This document shows positions 1-6,020 of a DNA stretch of 9,672 bases, one piece after another. Both the position numbers and the translations under genes were made by a program. Position 1 is the stretch's first letter, and each line of letters begins with the position of its first letter. The notes under the pieces are model-generated. The model did no database searches. It saw nothing but the letters and a program-made list of their open reading frames with translations, and was not told the origin of the DNA. This DNA is from an uncultured Clostridia bacterium (GTDB lineage Bacteria > Bacillota > Clostridia > Lachnospirales > Anaerotignaceae): assembly GCA_947036475.1 (NCBI GenBank), contig CAMQRG010000066.1:1-9672 (forward strand), given 5' to 3'.

Positions 1-246
1 CAGGCGTACAATGTGGCGCGGCATTGCCGCGCTGCCCCAGCGGCGGAGCCGCCAGATAGGCGGTACGGCAGGAATTTTTAACGAAAAAGCCGAAAAAATT
101 TGCCGGAAAGATGTGTGCAGACACTTGTGACGATGCTGCATGGTAAAAAAGTTTGGGGTCAAGCCCTTTTCAACAGGTACCGGAAAAAAGTCCGGACGCC
201 GAAGGCGGCTTTGCCGCAGGCAAAGTACTGACGGGCTTGCGGGGTA
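1..246. other. Non-coding, hairpin-rich leader region
   Basis: No convincing gene is seen here. The stretch holds several short perfect inverted repeats: arms GCGCGGC/GCCGCGC around ATT (16-32), GGCGG/CCGCC around AG (42-53), CCGGA/TCCGG (180-195) and GCGGC/GCCGC around TTT (205-217). An open frame runs from base 1 to a TAA at 79-81 and could be the 3' tail of an upstream gene, but its 26 residues are Ala/Arg-rich and overlap the hairpins, so I do not call it. This looks like intergenic repeat DNA upstream of the tail operon. Confidence 0.6.
149..245 (+). repeat. Short interspersed repeat, interrupted copy
   Basis: Bases 149-173 are identical over 25 bases to 3250-3274. In the second copy the sequence continues directly into the complementary arm AGGGCTTGCAGGGG. 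Here that arm (GGGCTTGCGGGG, 233-244) is displaced by about 59 bases (174-232), which carry their own hairpins and near-inverted ends (CAGGTAC at the left, GTACTG at the right). The simplest reading is one small palindromic repeat inserted into another. Confidence 0.6.
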
Positions 247-418
247 AGGCGGCTTGACTTAAGAAAACAAAGTATTCTTTTTGATTGGCTTCTTAAGTCA
301 AACGCCGACGGCTGTTGCCTGAGAAAATTTCTTCCGAAATCGAAGCTGCTCTGAAAAATCTTGATGATTCAGGCATTTCATAAAATGAAATTTTCTTATG
401 GCAACGCCCATTATGGGG
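247..418 (+). repeat. Structured flanking repeat, left copy
   Basis: This ~172-base segment is closely matched by 9198-9369 in the same orientation. It folds as successive stems: arms TTGACTTAAGAA (254-265) and TTCTTAAGTCAA (290-301); then a long stem built from GTTGCC (314-319) plus AGAAAATTTC (322-331) paired with GAAATTTTCT (387-396) plus GGCAAC (400-405). Inside that lies a weaker hairpin at 351-372 with two central mismatches. It ends about 20 bases before the ribosome binding site of the first tail gene, so it lies in the leader of the operon. It could be an RNA regulatory structure, a MITE-like element or a recombination site. I do not recognise the family. Confidence 0.8.
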
Positions 419-452
419 CGGAGCTCCACGATAATAAAAAGGAGGACAGGGG

Positions 453-956
453 TTGACGGAGGTTTTGAGAAGGGCGGTTGTGCAGAAAGTGGCGGAGCAG
501 TTTGCTCTGCCGGTATATGGACAGGCTGTTCCACAGGGCGGAAAACGCCCATGTTTTACCGTCGAGATGACAGGCGTGGAACAGAAACGCCTGCTGAACA
601 GGAGGAGCCGCGTGATTGCGGCGTTTGCGGTTTGTTACTATCCGGCAGAGGGCGCGGAACGCCCTGCCGCACAGGCGGCGGAATTCCTGCGGATTGCAGA
701 CGGGCTGTATGAGGTATTGTTTTTGGTGGGCGACGAAGAAAAATTTGCGGCATCCAAAATGCGGCACGAAAAACGGGAGGACGACGGCAGGCTGCGGTTT
801 ACGGCGGAATACGAATACCATATTGTTTACGACGAGGACATTCCGCTCATGGAACGGCTGGAATATAACGGGAAAAGGACGGTGGGATATGAAGAAGAAA
901 GCGGCATTCAGCAGGGAACAGCTGATGGCAAGCAGGACGTTTGGGTACAGCGCTGA
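453..956 (+). CDS. Tail terminator-like protein (DUF6838-type)
   Basis: This 167-aa protein resembles the small protein encoded just ahead of the sheath in PBSX-like clostridial prophages. Family features seen are an N-terminal helix, the 'QGGKRPCFTVEM' strand region (about 28-39), the 'RRSRVIAAFAVCYYP' segment (about 50-64), an 'ADGLYEVLFL' helix (about 81-90) and a C-terminal '..RFTAEYEYHIVYDEDIPLMERLEYNG' segment. A tail terminator would cap the tube and join it to a head or end cap. The start is a TTG at 453, placed 6 bases after GGAGGA at 441-446. The last ~22 residues overlap the next gene in another frame, so the C-terminus extends past the conserved part. The family assignment is from memory of sequence pattern and position. 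Confidence 0.65.
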   Translation: MTEVLRRAVVQKVAEQFALPVYGQAVPQGGKRPCFTVEMTGVEQKRLLNRRSRVIAAFAVCYYPAEGAERPAAQAAEFLRIADGLYEVLFLVGDEEKFAASKMRHEKREDDGRLRFTAEYEYHIVYDEDIPLMERLEYNGKRTVGYEEESGIQQGTADGKQDVWVQR

Positions 957-1071
957 CCTGACAGGGGCTGTGCTGGACGGGGACAGACTTTACACAAAAG
1001 AGGCGGCAGAAAAGGAAATTCTGGCGTATTTAAAAGGGAAACCAACGGAAATGACGGAAAGGGGGAACTGA
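889..1071 (+). CDS. Small conserved tail-operon protein, 60 aa
   Basis: The ATG at 889 lies inside the 3' end of the preceding gene in a different frame, behind a G-rich site (GGACGGTGGG). The product is about 60 residues, reading KKKAAFSREQLMASRTFGYS at the start and ending in a basic tail after 'EILAYLKGKP'. Similar short proteins with an 'FtkeQll.Skry...rDll.alLedgk.Yt..Ea...I..fl.gkv' pattern occur immediately before the sheath gene in clostridial prophages; their role is not known to me. The gene ends one base before the sheath ATG, which suggests translational coupling. The overlapping position, ribosome site and pattern support it as real. Confidence 0.65.
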   Translation: MKKKAAFSREQLMASRTFGYSADLTGAVLDGDRLYTKEAAEKEILAYLKGKPTEMTERGN

Positions 1072-1072
1072 T

Positions 1073-2365
1073 ATGGCACTGGGCGGCGGTACTTTTTTGG
1101 TACAGAACAAGGTCTTGCCGGGGGCATACATCAATTTTGTGTCCAGACCGAGGGCAATGGGTCACCTTGGTGAGAGAGGCGTACTCTGTATGGGCATGGA
1201 ACTGGACTGGGGCGCAGACGGCATGATTACTGTGGAGGCGGAGGACTTCCAGAAGGAAACAAAGGCATTATTTGGCTACGCTTACACAGACGACAAAATG
1301 CAGAACCTGCGTGAGATTTTCATGCATGCCAAAAAGCTGAAGCTGTTCCGGCTGAACGACGGCGAAAAAGCACAGGGCGAAAGCGGGAATCTGACGGTAC
1401 GTGCGAAATGGGGCGGAGAACGCGGCAATGGGCTGCGCGTGGCGGTTGTGCCAAACGTGGACGATGACGGGAAATTTGACGTGAATACATACCTTGATTT
1501 AGAACTGGTGCATACGCAGACGGCGGCGGAAATTGAAGAACTGGAAAACAACGAATATGTTACGTTTTCGGGGAATGGCGCATTGCAGCCGGAGGCGTGT
1601 CTGTGTCTGGCGGGCGGCACAACGGCGGAAACCACAGGGAGCGCGTACACGAATTTTCTGGAGGCCGCAGAAAAAGAGGATTTCAATGTGCTGGCTTATG
1701 CGGGCAGCGATTTGGTGACCAAAAAGCTGTTTGTGAACTTTACGAAGCGTATGCGTGACGAGGAAGGCGTGAAATTTGTTACGGTGCTGCATGACTATGC
1801 GCAGGCGGACCACGAAGGCGTGATTTCGGTCGGAACGGCGGCGGAACTGGTCTATTGGACGGCAGGCGCTGCGGCGGGCGCGGAAGTGAATGAAAGCCTG
1901 ACGAACACCGTTTATGACGGGGAATACGTTATCAACGCGAAACGCAAAAAAAGCCAGTTTATCAAGGGGATTCAGGAAGGGCAGTTTTTGTTCTATGAGG
2001 AGGACGGCGGGCTGAAAGTTCTGCGCGATATCAACAGCTTTACTTCCTTTGAAACAACGAAAAACAGCGATTTTTCCAGTAACAGGGTGGTACGTGTGCT
2101 GGACAGCATTGCCAACGATGTGGCGGGGATTTTCAGCCGTTATTATCTGGGAAAACAGAGCAACAATGCCAACGGGCGGAACCTGCTGAAAGCAGAGATT
2201 ATGGCGTATCATGAGGAATTGCAGGGCATTGAGGCGATTGAGAATTTTACGGCGGACGATATTACAGTGGAAAAAGGACGCGAAAAACAAGACGTCGTGA
2301 TTTATGAGAGTGTGCAGCCTGTGGACGCGATGGAAAAACTGTATATGCGGGTGGAAATCATATGA
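1073..2365 (+). CDS. xkdK: Contractile tail sheath protein
   Basis: At 430 aa this is the usual length for PBSX-type sheath proteins. The N-terminus ('GGGTF..QNKVLPGAYINFVS', about 4-23) is the typical XkdK opening. The central domain contains 'SVGTAAELVYWTAGAAAGAEVNESLTNTVYDG' elements, which I recognise from the family. The C-terminal domain has 'VLRDINSFTSF' (about 316-326) and 'IANDVAGIFSRYYLGK' (about 345-360) and ends in a strand-rich segment 'MEKLYMRVEII', the region that links neighbouring subunits. Sheath subunits assemble around the tube and contract to drive it through a target envelope. The ribosome site GAAAGGGGG lies just upstream of the ATG. The sequence looks intact. Confidence 0.95.
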   Translation: MALGGGTFLVQNKVLPGAYINFVSRPRAMGHLGERGVLCMGMELDWGADGMITVEAEDFQKETKALFGYAYTDDKMQNLREIFMHAKKLKLFRLNDGEKAQGESGNLTVRAKWGGERGNGLRVAVVPNVDDDGKFDVNTYLDLELVHTQTAAEIEELENNEYVTFSGNGALQPEACLCLAGGTTAETTGSAYTNFLEAAEKEDFNVLAYAGSDLVTKKLFVNFTKRMRDEEGVKFVTVLHDYAQADHEGVISVGTAAELVYWTAGAAAGAEVNESLTNTVYDGEYVINAKRKKSQFIKGIQEGQFLFYEEDGGLKVLRDINSFTSFETTKNSDFSSNRVVRVLDSIANDVAGIFSRYYLGKQSNNANGRNLLKAEIMAYHEELQGIEAIENFTADDITVEKGREKQDVVIYESVQPVDAMEKLYMRVEII

Positions 2366-2391
2366 GCCATATTTAAGGAAGGAGGGCGGAA

Positions 2392-2847
2392 ATGGGATAT
2401 TTACGCGCAAAGGACACAGTAAACGGTGCACTGGGAACCTGTTTTGCCATTATTGACGGCAGAAGGCATGAACTGATGCAGGTGAAGAATGTACAGGCGA
2501 AAGTGAAAAAGACGAGGACGGAAATCCCGATTCTGGGTATGACGGGGAAACAGCACAAAAGCGGCGGCTGGGAAGGTACGGGGACGATGACGGTGTATTA
2601 TGTTTCGAGCCTGTTTCGAGAAGTTATGCTGAAATATATGAAGGAGGGCGCGGATACGTATTTTGAACTGATGCTGACGAACGAGGATCCGACCGGCGGA
2701 ACGGGGAAACAGACGGTACTGCTGAAAGATGTGAATATTGAGGAAATGGTCATTGGCAAGCTGGACGTGGACGCGGCGGCAATGGACGAGGAAATGCGGT
2801 TTACGTTTGGGGACGTGGAGTTGATGGAGAAGTTTGAGGAGTTGTAA
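2392..2847 (+). CDS. xkdM: Tail tube protein
   Basis: This 151-aa protein matches the XkdM tube (core) family. It has an opening 'LRAKDTVNGALGTCFAIIDGRRHEL' and a middle 'KTRTEIPILGMTGKQHKSGGWEGTGTMTVYYVSS' with the charged/Gly turn typical of the family. A C-terminal '..VNIEEMVIGKLDVDAAAMDEEMRFTFGDVELMEKFEEL' resembles the terminal beta strands and acidic end of tube subunits. Its rings stack to form the inner tube of the contractile tail. A GGAAGGAGGG site precedes the ATG by a few bases, and it lies 26 bases after the sheath stop. The next gene is separated by an unusually long non-coding stretch. Confidence 0.92.
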   Translation: MGYLRAKDTVNGALGTCFAIIDGRRHELMQVKNVQAKVKKTRTEIPILGMTGKQHKSGGWEGTGTMTVYYVSSLFREVMLKYMKEGADTYFELMLTNEDPTGGTGKQTVLLKDVNIEEMVIGKLDVDAAAMDEEMRFTFGDVELMEKFEEL

Positions 2848-2910
2848 AAAAATCGTGGGACGCTGTCCCACACCCTGCAAGGGGGCACCCGCCCCCTTGA
2901 CCCTGGATTG

Positions 2911-2931
2911 CCGGAAAACTGCGTTTTCCGG
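2911..2931. repeat. REP-like hairpin, copy 1
   Basis: A perfect 9-base inverted repeat, arms CCGGAAAAC and GTTTTCCGG around the loop TGC, flanked by GGATTG and AAGGAGG. Nearly the same motif, including its flanks, recurs at 4405-4425, and a relative with loop GTA lies at 3225-3243. It sits inside the larger insertion and is followed by no T-tract on the + strand, so it is not an obvious terminator. Confidence 0.6.
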
Positions 2932-3084
2932 AAGGAGGGGGGACTTTGTGTGGAGAGGGTTGTGAAGCGGAAACAGGGAGATACGCGGGCTGCGGCGGGC
3001 TTTGCCTGCTGTCACAACCGTCTAAGGCGGCCATGCAGCTCCCCTCCCTTAACGACCTAGGAATAAATTATCCTTCGGACTCCC

Positions 3085-3128
3085 CTCAAAAAACGAAGCC
3101 TTTTCAGCGAAAAGTCTTGTTTTTTGAG
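3085..3128. repeat. Long hairpin inside the insertion
   Basis: Outer arms CTCAAAAAAC (3085-3094) and GTTTTTTGAG (3119-3128) are perfectly complementary. Inner arms CTTTTC (3100-3105) and GAAAAG (3109-3114) close a three-base loop AGC. This is the central stem of the intergenic element. It could act as a transcript processing or attenuation structure between the structural genes and the assembly/baseplate genes, but that is inference. Confidence 0.6.
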
Positions 3129-3224
3129 GTAGGGAGGCAGGGTTTAAGGCTATACAGACGCGGAGGCTGGAAAGTTGGGCGGACAACAAGGAAGATGTTC
3201 AGACGCAATAAAAGATAGAGCATT

Positions 3225-3243
3225 GGCAAAACGTAGTTTTGCC
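3225..3243. repeat. REP-like hairpin, relative with loop GTA
   Basis: Arms GGCAAAAC and GTTTTGCC are perfectly complementary around the loop GTA. It is the same design as the hairpins at 2911-2931 and 4405-4425 (GC-rich base, A-run, C/G closing pair, trinucleotide loop). Confidence 0.55.
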
Positions 3244-3328
3244 CTAATAAAGTTTGGGGTCAAGCCCTTTTCAAAGGGCTTGCAGGGGATTGGGGACAGC
3301 GTCCCCAAGGTCTTAAAGGAGGTATGAG

Positions 3329-3682
3329 ATGGGGCAGGAATGTTTTTATAAGGAAAATAGAAAGCACAGGGAGGAATGCGGGCTTCGGCTGGGCGGGCGT
3401 TTTGGCGCGGAGGAATGGCGTCTGCGCCCAATGAGCCAGCGGGAAAACGAGGAAATCTGGCTGCGCTGCGGCGGGGACGAGGGGCGTTATGAGGCGGCTA
3501 TGCTGGCGGAAAGCGTCTGTTTCCCTGACTTGAAGGACGCAGGACTGCAAAACAGTTATGGCGCGGCGGGAGCGGACAGGCTGCTGACAAAACTGCTGCT
3601 GCCGGGGGAATATGACCTGCTGCGGCGTGCCGTTGAAGAAATCAACGGAGGGGAGGCGGACGAATGTACCGTATTTATTTGA
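3329..3682 (+). CDS. xkdN: Tail assembly chaperone 1 (XkdN-like)
   Basis: This 117-aa protein has the XkdN pattern: an N-terminal strand-rich half with 'FGAEEWRLRPMSQRENEEIWLR' (25-46), then a helical half 'PDLKDAGLQNSYG' (66-78), 'LLLPGEYDLLRRAVEEING' (89-107). Such proteins are thought to act in tail assembly, normally encoded just before the tape measure. The ATG at 3329 is 6 bases after AAGGAGG; the ATG at 3324 is in another frame. The 3' end overlaps the LysM gene by 19 bases. I see no slippery heptamer near its end, so unlike its paralogue at 5512 it seems not to make a frameshift extension. Confidence 0.82.
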   Translation: MGQECFYKENRKHREECGLRLGGRFGAEEWRLRPMSQRENEEIWLRCGGDEGRYEAAMLAESVCFPDLKDAGLQNSYGAAGADRLLTKLLLPGEYDLLRRAVEEINGGEADECTVFI

Positions 3683-4323
3683 AGCAGGGGGCATTGCAGG
3701 CACTGCTGCCGGTAACACCAGCAGAGATACGGACGCGGACCGAAAGCCGGAATAAGGCAGTTTATATCCTGAATTTCGGGGAAATGAATCTGGCGAAAAA
3801 GCCGGGCTTACAGGAAATCAGCTTTACGGTATTGCTGCCGGGACGCGTTTACAGTTTTGTGCAGACAGAGGGTATATTTCATGAACCGGAGTTTTATCTG
3901 AACCTGTTCCGAGAATACAAGGCGGCGGGAAAGCCTGTGCAGCTGATTATTTTCCGCAGGCTGGCAGACGGCAGACAGATTTTCTGCGGAAATATGGAGG
4001 TACTGCTGGAGGATTATACGGTGACGGAGAAAGGCGGAGAACAGGGAGATTTCTGGGTCGAACTGCGGTGGAAGGAATATCGGGGAGCGAAAAGCGTACG
4101 GTATGATATGAAAACAGAGGGCGGGCAGACCGCTCTGGTTGAGCAGGGGCAGGCGCGGGAAAGCAGAACACCGGCAGGGGCATACACAGTGAGGAAAGGT
4201 GACTGCCTTTGGGCAATCGCGAAACGGGAACTGGGGGACGGGACGCGGTACAGAGAGATTGCAGAGAAAAACGGGATTGCTGACCCGAGCAGGATTTTTC
4301 CGGGGCAGGTGCTGAAATTGTGA
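3664..4323 (+). CDS. xkdP: LysM-domain tail protein
   Basis: This 219-aa protein corresponds to XkdP. Residues about 1-150 are the family's N-terminal part, with strand-rich segments 'RNKAVYILNFGEMNLAKKPG', 'LQEISFTVLLPG', and 'FYLNLFREYKAAGKPVQLIIFRRL', which is typical of baseplate hub-joining proteins. A linker is followed by a C-terminal LysM domain (about 173-219: 'AYTVRKGDCLWAIAKRELGD' then 'REIAEKNGI..P.RIFPGQVLKL'). LysM domains bind peptidoglycan or, in tails, help join hub to tube. The gene starts inside the end of the chaperone gene, suggesting coupled translation. In most relatives a long tape-measure gene precedes it; here the chaperone is directly upstream. Confidence 0.92.
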   Translation: MYRIYLKQGALQALLPVTPAEIRTRTESRNKAVYILNFGEMNLAKKPGLQEISFTVLLPGRVYSFVQTEGIFHEPEFYLNLFREYKAAGKPVQLIIFRRLADGRQIFCGNMEVLLEDYTVTEKGGEQGDFWVELRWKEYRGAKSVRYDMKTEGGQTALVEQGQARESRTPAGAYTVRKGDCLWAIAKRELGDGTRYREIAEKNGIADPSRIFPGQVLKL

Positions 4324-4531
4324 AGCCTTGGGGCGGGCACCATGCTCCGCAGACAGGCAAAAATGCCTGACTATTGCAGGGGATTTCATCGTTTGACCCA
4401 TTTGCCGAGAAACTGCGTTTTGCGGAGAGGAAGTGAAATGTACTGGATTTTGAAATTCGGAAAACGAAGTTTTGGGGGTTTGGAGGCGGAGCATCCAAGG
4501 TTTTATGGTTTCTGGAAAGGGGAGAGGGGTT
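4324..4531. other. Intergenic stretch with hairpin remnants
   Basis: This 208-base gap interrupts an otherwise tightly packed operon. It contains a degenerate copy of the REP-like motif (4405-4425), a further relative near 4459-4480, and a small imperfect hairpin GGAGGC/GCATCC around 4482-4496. An ORF from 4342 crosses it and runs into the hub gene in another frame, but its Cys/Arg-rich product looks like translated repeat DNA. No promoter or terminator is convincing. Confidence 0.5.
4405..4425. repeat. REP-like hairpin, degenerate copy 2
   Basis: CCG and CGG at the base and AAAC/GTTT at the top enclose the loop TGC, with two weak pairs between. The sequence TTGCCG..AAACTGCGTTTT.CGGA.AGG closely follows the copy at 2908-2935, including the purine-rich tail, so the two are probably copies of one element. 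Confidence 0.5.
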
Positions 4532-5509
4532 TTGAATGTACAGCTTTTATTGCGGCATGGGAATACGGTGTTTGACGCAACACCGATATTGACAGACGGC
4601 GTGGAATGGAGCGCAAGTGTGCTGGGACGTGCGGGAAAACTGCGGTTTTCTGTTGTACGCGATGGTATTGTGAATTTTACGGAGGGCGATGAGGCCATAT
4701 TGCTGGCTGACGGCGAAACACTGTTTTCTGGCTGGGTGATGACGAAGGAACGGAGTTCTGAGCAGATTATTTCCGTAACTGCGTACGACCAGATGTTTTA
4801 TCTGGCGCGCAACAGAGGGACTTATGTTTATCAGAATAAAACAGCCGCGGAACTGGTTCGGACAGTTGCGGCGGATTTTGGTTTGCAGACGGGAGAAATC
4901 AGCGACAGCGGCTGGAAAATTCCCCAAAGAATTGAGGAAGGGGAAACGCTGATGGATATTCTGCTTTCTGCGCTGGAAATCAGCGGGAAGGCAACAGGCA
5001 GGGAATTTTTTCTGTTTGATAAGGCGGGAAAGCTGACGGTAAAAGAACGGCGGGAGATGGCGGTGCAGGCGGTACTGCGGTGCGATGGAGGAATCAGCGA
5101 TTACTGGTATAAAACAGATATCAGCAGGGACACGTTTAACACTGTGCGGCTTTACCATGCGGGCAGGAAGGAAACTGAGCGGCTTGCCATGGAGGCGGAA
5201 CGCGCCGGGCAGGTGGAAAAATGGGGGCGGCTCCAGTATTACAGACATGTGCCGTATGCCTTGAACGGGGCGCAGCTCAGGGAGATGGCCGAGGGGATAC
5301 TGAGGGAGAAATGCCGCGTGAAAAAGGAACTGACGCTGGAAAATATCAACGGGGACGTGATGCTGTTTGCAGGAAATTCTGTCTGGGTGGACATCCCCGA
5401 TTTGGCGGAAATCAGTTTGCAGGGAATGGCGTTGATAGAAAGCTGCACGCATATTTTCTGCGACGGGGAACACAGAACACGCATGGATATGCGGATAGAG
5501 GAGGGCTGA
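4532..5509 (+). CDS. xkdQ: Baseplate hub protein (gp27/gpD-like)
   Basis: This 325-aa protein matches XkdQ/YqbQ hub proteins, often labelled late-control D-like or 'hydrolase'. The N-terminal domain reads 'LLLRHGNTVFDATPILTDGVEWS' then 'RAGKLRFSVVRDG..NFTEGDEAILLADGETLFSGWV', typical of the hub beta-barrel. 'ISVTAYDQMFYLARNRGTYVY' and 'ADFGLQTGEI' follow, then 'FNTVRLYH' in the central part and a C-terminal '..GNSVWVDIPDLAE..LQGMALIESCTHIFCDGEHRTRMDMRI' barrel. The trimeric hub sits at the end of the tube and holds the spike. I choose TTG at 4532 because GGGGAGAGGGG lies just upstream and homologous N-termini begin here; the in-frame ATG at 4472 adds 20 residues of repeat-derived sequence. 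Confidence 0.88.
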   Translation: MNVQLLLRHGNTVFDATPILTDGVEWSASVLGRAGKLRFSVVRDGIVNFTEGDEAILLADGETLFSGWVMTKERSSEQIISVTAYDQMFYLARNRGTYVYQNKTAAELVRTVAADFGLQTGEISDSGWKIPQRIEEGETLMDILLSALEISGKATGREFFLFDKAGKLTVKERREMAVQAVLRCDGGISDYWYKTDISRDTFNTVRLYHAGRKETERLAMEAERAGQVEKWGRLQYYRHVPYALNGAQLREMAEGILREKCRVKKELTLENINGDVMLFAGNSVWVDIPDLAEISLQGMALIESCTHIFCDGEHRTRMDMRIEEG

Positions 5510-5511
5510 GC

Positions 5512-5877
5512 ATGGATTTGAAAGGCTTTTTGAAGGAAAACAACAGCCTGCCGGAAAACAGGCGCGTATGTATCTCGCCATGTTTTCGAGAAGGGGACGA
5601 AGCGGCGGAATGGGAACTGCGGGCGGTGACGGAAGAAGAATACAGAAGGGCGGCAGAAAACGCAGAGGATAAATGGGCGGCGTTATGCGTGCTGGCGGCA
5701 GTGACGCCTGACCTGCGGGACAAAAGACTTTGGGAAAGCTACGGGACGGCAAGCGCGGAGGACACATTGAAAGAGATGCTTTATCCGGGAGAATATTTAC
5801 GGCTGCTGGAGGAAGTAAAGGCGTTGAATGGGTTCGCAGAGAGGCGTGCGGTCTGGAAGGAACAGGCAAAAAACTGA
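5512..5877 (+). CDS. Tail assembly chaperone 2 (XkdN-like), G-like product
   Basis: This 121-aa protein is a second XkdN-type chaperone. Across residues 66-107 it shares about 20 of 42 positions by eye with the chaperone at 3329, including SYG (76-78), PGEY (92-95) and the final NG (106-107), at identical residue numbers. Its N-terminus 'MDLKGFLKENN' is closer to the usual XkdN opening than that of the first copy. It starts two bases after the hub stop, behind GAGGAGGG. Its last codons GCA AAA AAC lead straight into a TGA and form a slippery heptamer, so this is probably the short product of a frameshifting pair, comparable to gpG of lambda. Confidence 0.82.
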   Translation: MDLKGFLKENNSLPENRRVCISPCFREGDEAAEWELRAVTEEEYRRAAENAEDKWAALCVLAAVTPDLRDKRLWESYGTASAEDTLKEMLYPGEYLRLLEEVKALNGFAERRAVWKEQAKN

Positions 5878-6020
5878 TACAGGAGGGTGTGGACGGGGCG
5901 GACTATGCCTGCTATGCCCTCCGAAATTATGGGATACGTCCGGCGGAATGGGCGGCAATGAGTGTGCCGGAAAAGATGTTCTGCTGTGCGGCGATGGAGC
6001 TGGAGATGGAGGAGGAATAG
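5512..6020 (+). CDS. -1 frameshift product of chaperone 2 (G-T-like fusion)
   Basis: Slipping by -1 on A AAA AAC at 5868-5874 continues reading at CTG (5874) for 48 codons to a TAG at 6018-6020, giving a fusion of about 169 aa. The extension (opening 'LIQEGVDGADYACYALRNYG', then 'IRPAEWAAMSVPEKMFCCAA' and an acidic end) resembles the T half of phage G-T chaperones, with a 'G.rP.E...m...E' core and acidic terminus. No good independent start exists for this frame: the only candidate, GTG at 5889, lies just 2 bases after AGGAGG. G-T proteins normally recruit tube subunits to the tape measure. Frame arithmetic is directly visible; frameshifting itself is inferred. Confidence 0.75.
5868..5874 (+). 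promoter_or_regulatory. -1 programmed ribosomal frameshift slippery site
   Basis: The heptamer A AAA AAC fits X XXY YYZ in the zero frame of the chaperone (GCA AAA AAC TGA). It is among the most efficient bacterial -1 slip sites. It lies directly before the zero-frame stop, and the -1 frame opens into a protein-like 48-codon extension. Confidence 0.82.
5882..5941 (+). promoter_or_regulatory. Candidate frameshift-stimulating stem or pseudoknot
   Basis: GGAGGG (5882-5887) is perfectly complementary to CCCTCC (5917-5922). The stem starts 7 bases after the slippery heptamer, which is the normal spacing for stimulators. Loop bases GGACG (5891-5895) are complementary to CGTCC (5937-5941), so an H-type pseudoknot is possible. 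AGGAGGG in the 5' arm could also act as an internal Shine-Dalgarno-like element. The loops are long, so only the first stem is moderately supported. Confidence 0.5.

Larger units (their letters stand above)
2855..3307. repeat. MITE-like palindromic insertion between tube and chaperone genes
   Basis: The 481 bases between the tube stop and the next start hold no credible gene. The two ends of this block are inverted relatives. The left end has a hairpin GTGGGAC/GTCCCAC (2855-2871) followed by CAAGGGGG/CCCCCTTG (2878-2899). The right end has CAAGCCCTTT/AAAGGGCTTG (3261-3282) followed by TGGGGAC/GTCCCCA (3291-3307), and the reverse complement of the left end reads much like the right end. Inside are several more hairpins. 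Tube and chaperone genes are normally adjacent in this family, which supports insertion. No clear target duplication is visible. Confidence 0.65.

Noticed and set aside
1..81. Possible 3' end of an upstream gene
   Set aside because: Only 26 codons are visible, over GC hairpins, with no family pattern.
254..278. Sigma-70 promoter in the left repeat (TTGACT followed by TATTCT)
   Set aside because: The spacing is only about 13 bases and TTGACT is part of a hairpin arm present also in the downstream copy, so it is not convincing.
1499..2431. 310-codon - strand ORF opposite the sheath gene
   Set aside because: It is a shadow of the clearly recognisable sheath gene.
2946..3218. 90-codon ORF inside the intergenic insertion
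   Set aside because: It translates palindromic repeat sequence; there is no recognisable fold and no support for the start.
3664..3682. Frameshift fusion of chaperone 1 to the LysM protein (the LysM gene is in the -1 frame)
   Set aside because: No X XXY YYZ heptamer occurs near the chaperone stop, and the LysM gene has its own ATG at a position typical of coupled overlap.
4342..4575. 77-codon ORF between the LysM and hub genes
   Set aside because: It is read through hairpin repeat DNA, is Cys/Arg-rich, runs into the hub gene out of frame and has no convincing ribosome site.
5730..6020. Independent 96-codon gene in the T frame starting at ATG 5730
   Set aside because: The first part is an out-of-frame reading of the chaperone. 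Only the region after the slippery site looks like protein, which fits frameshifting better.
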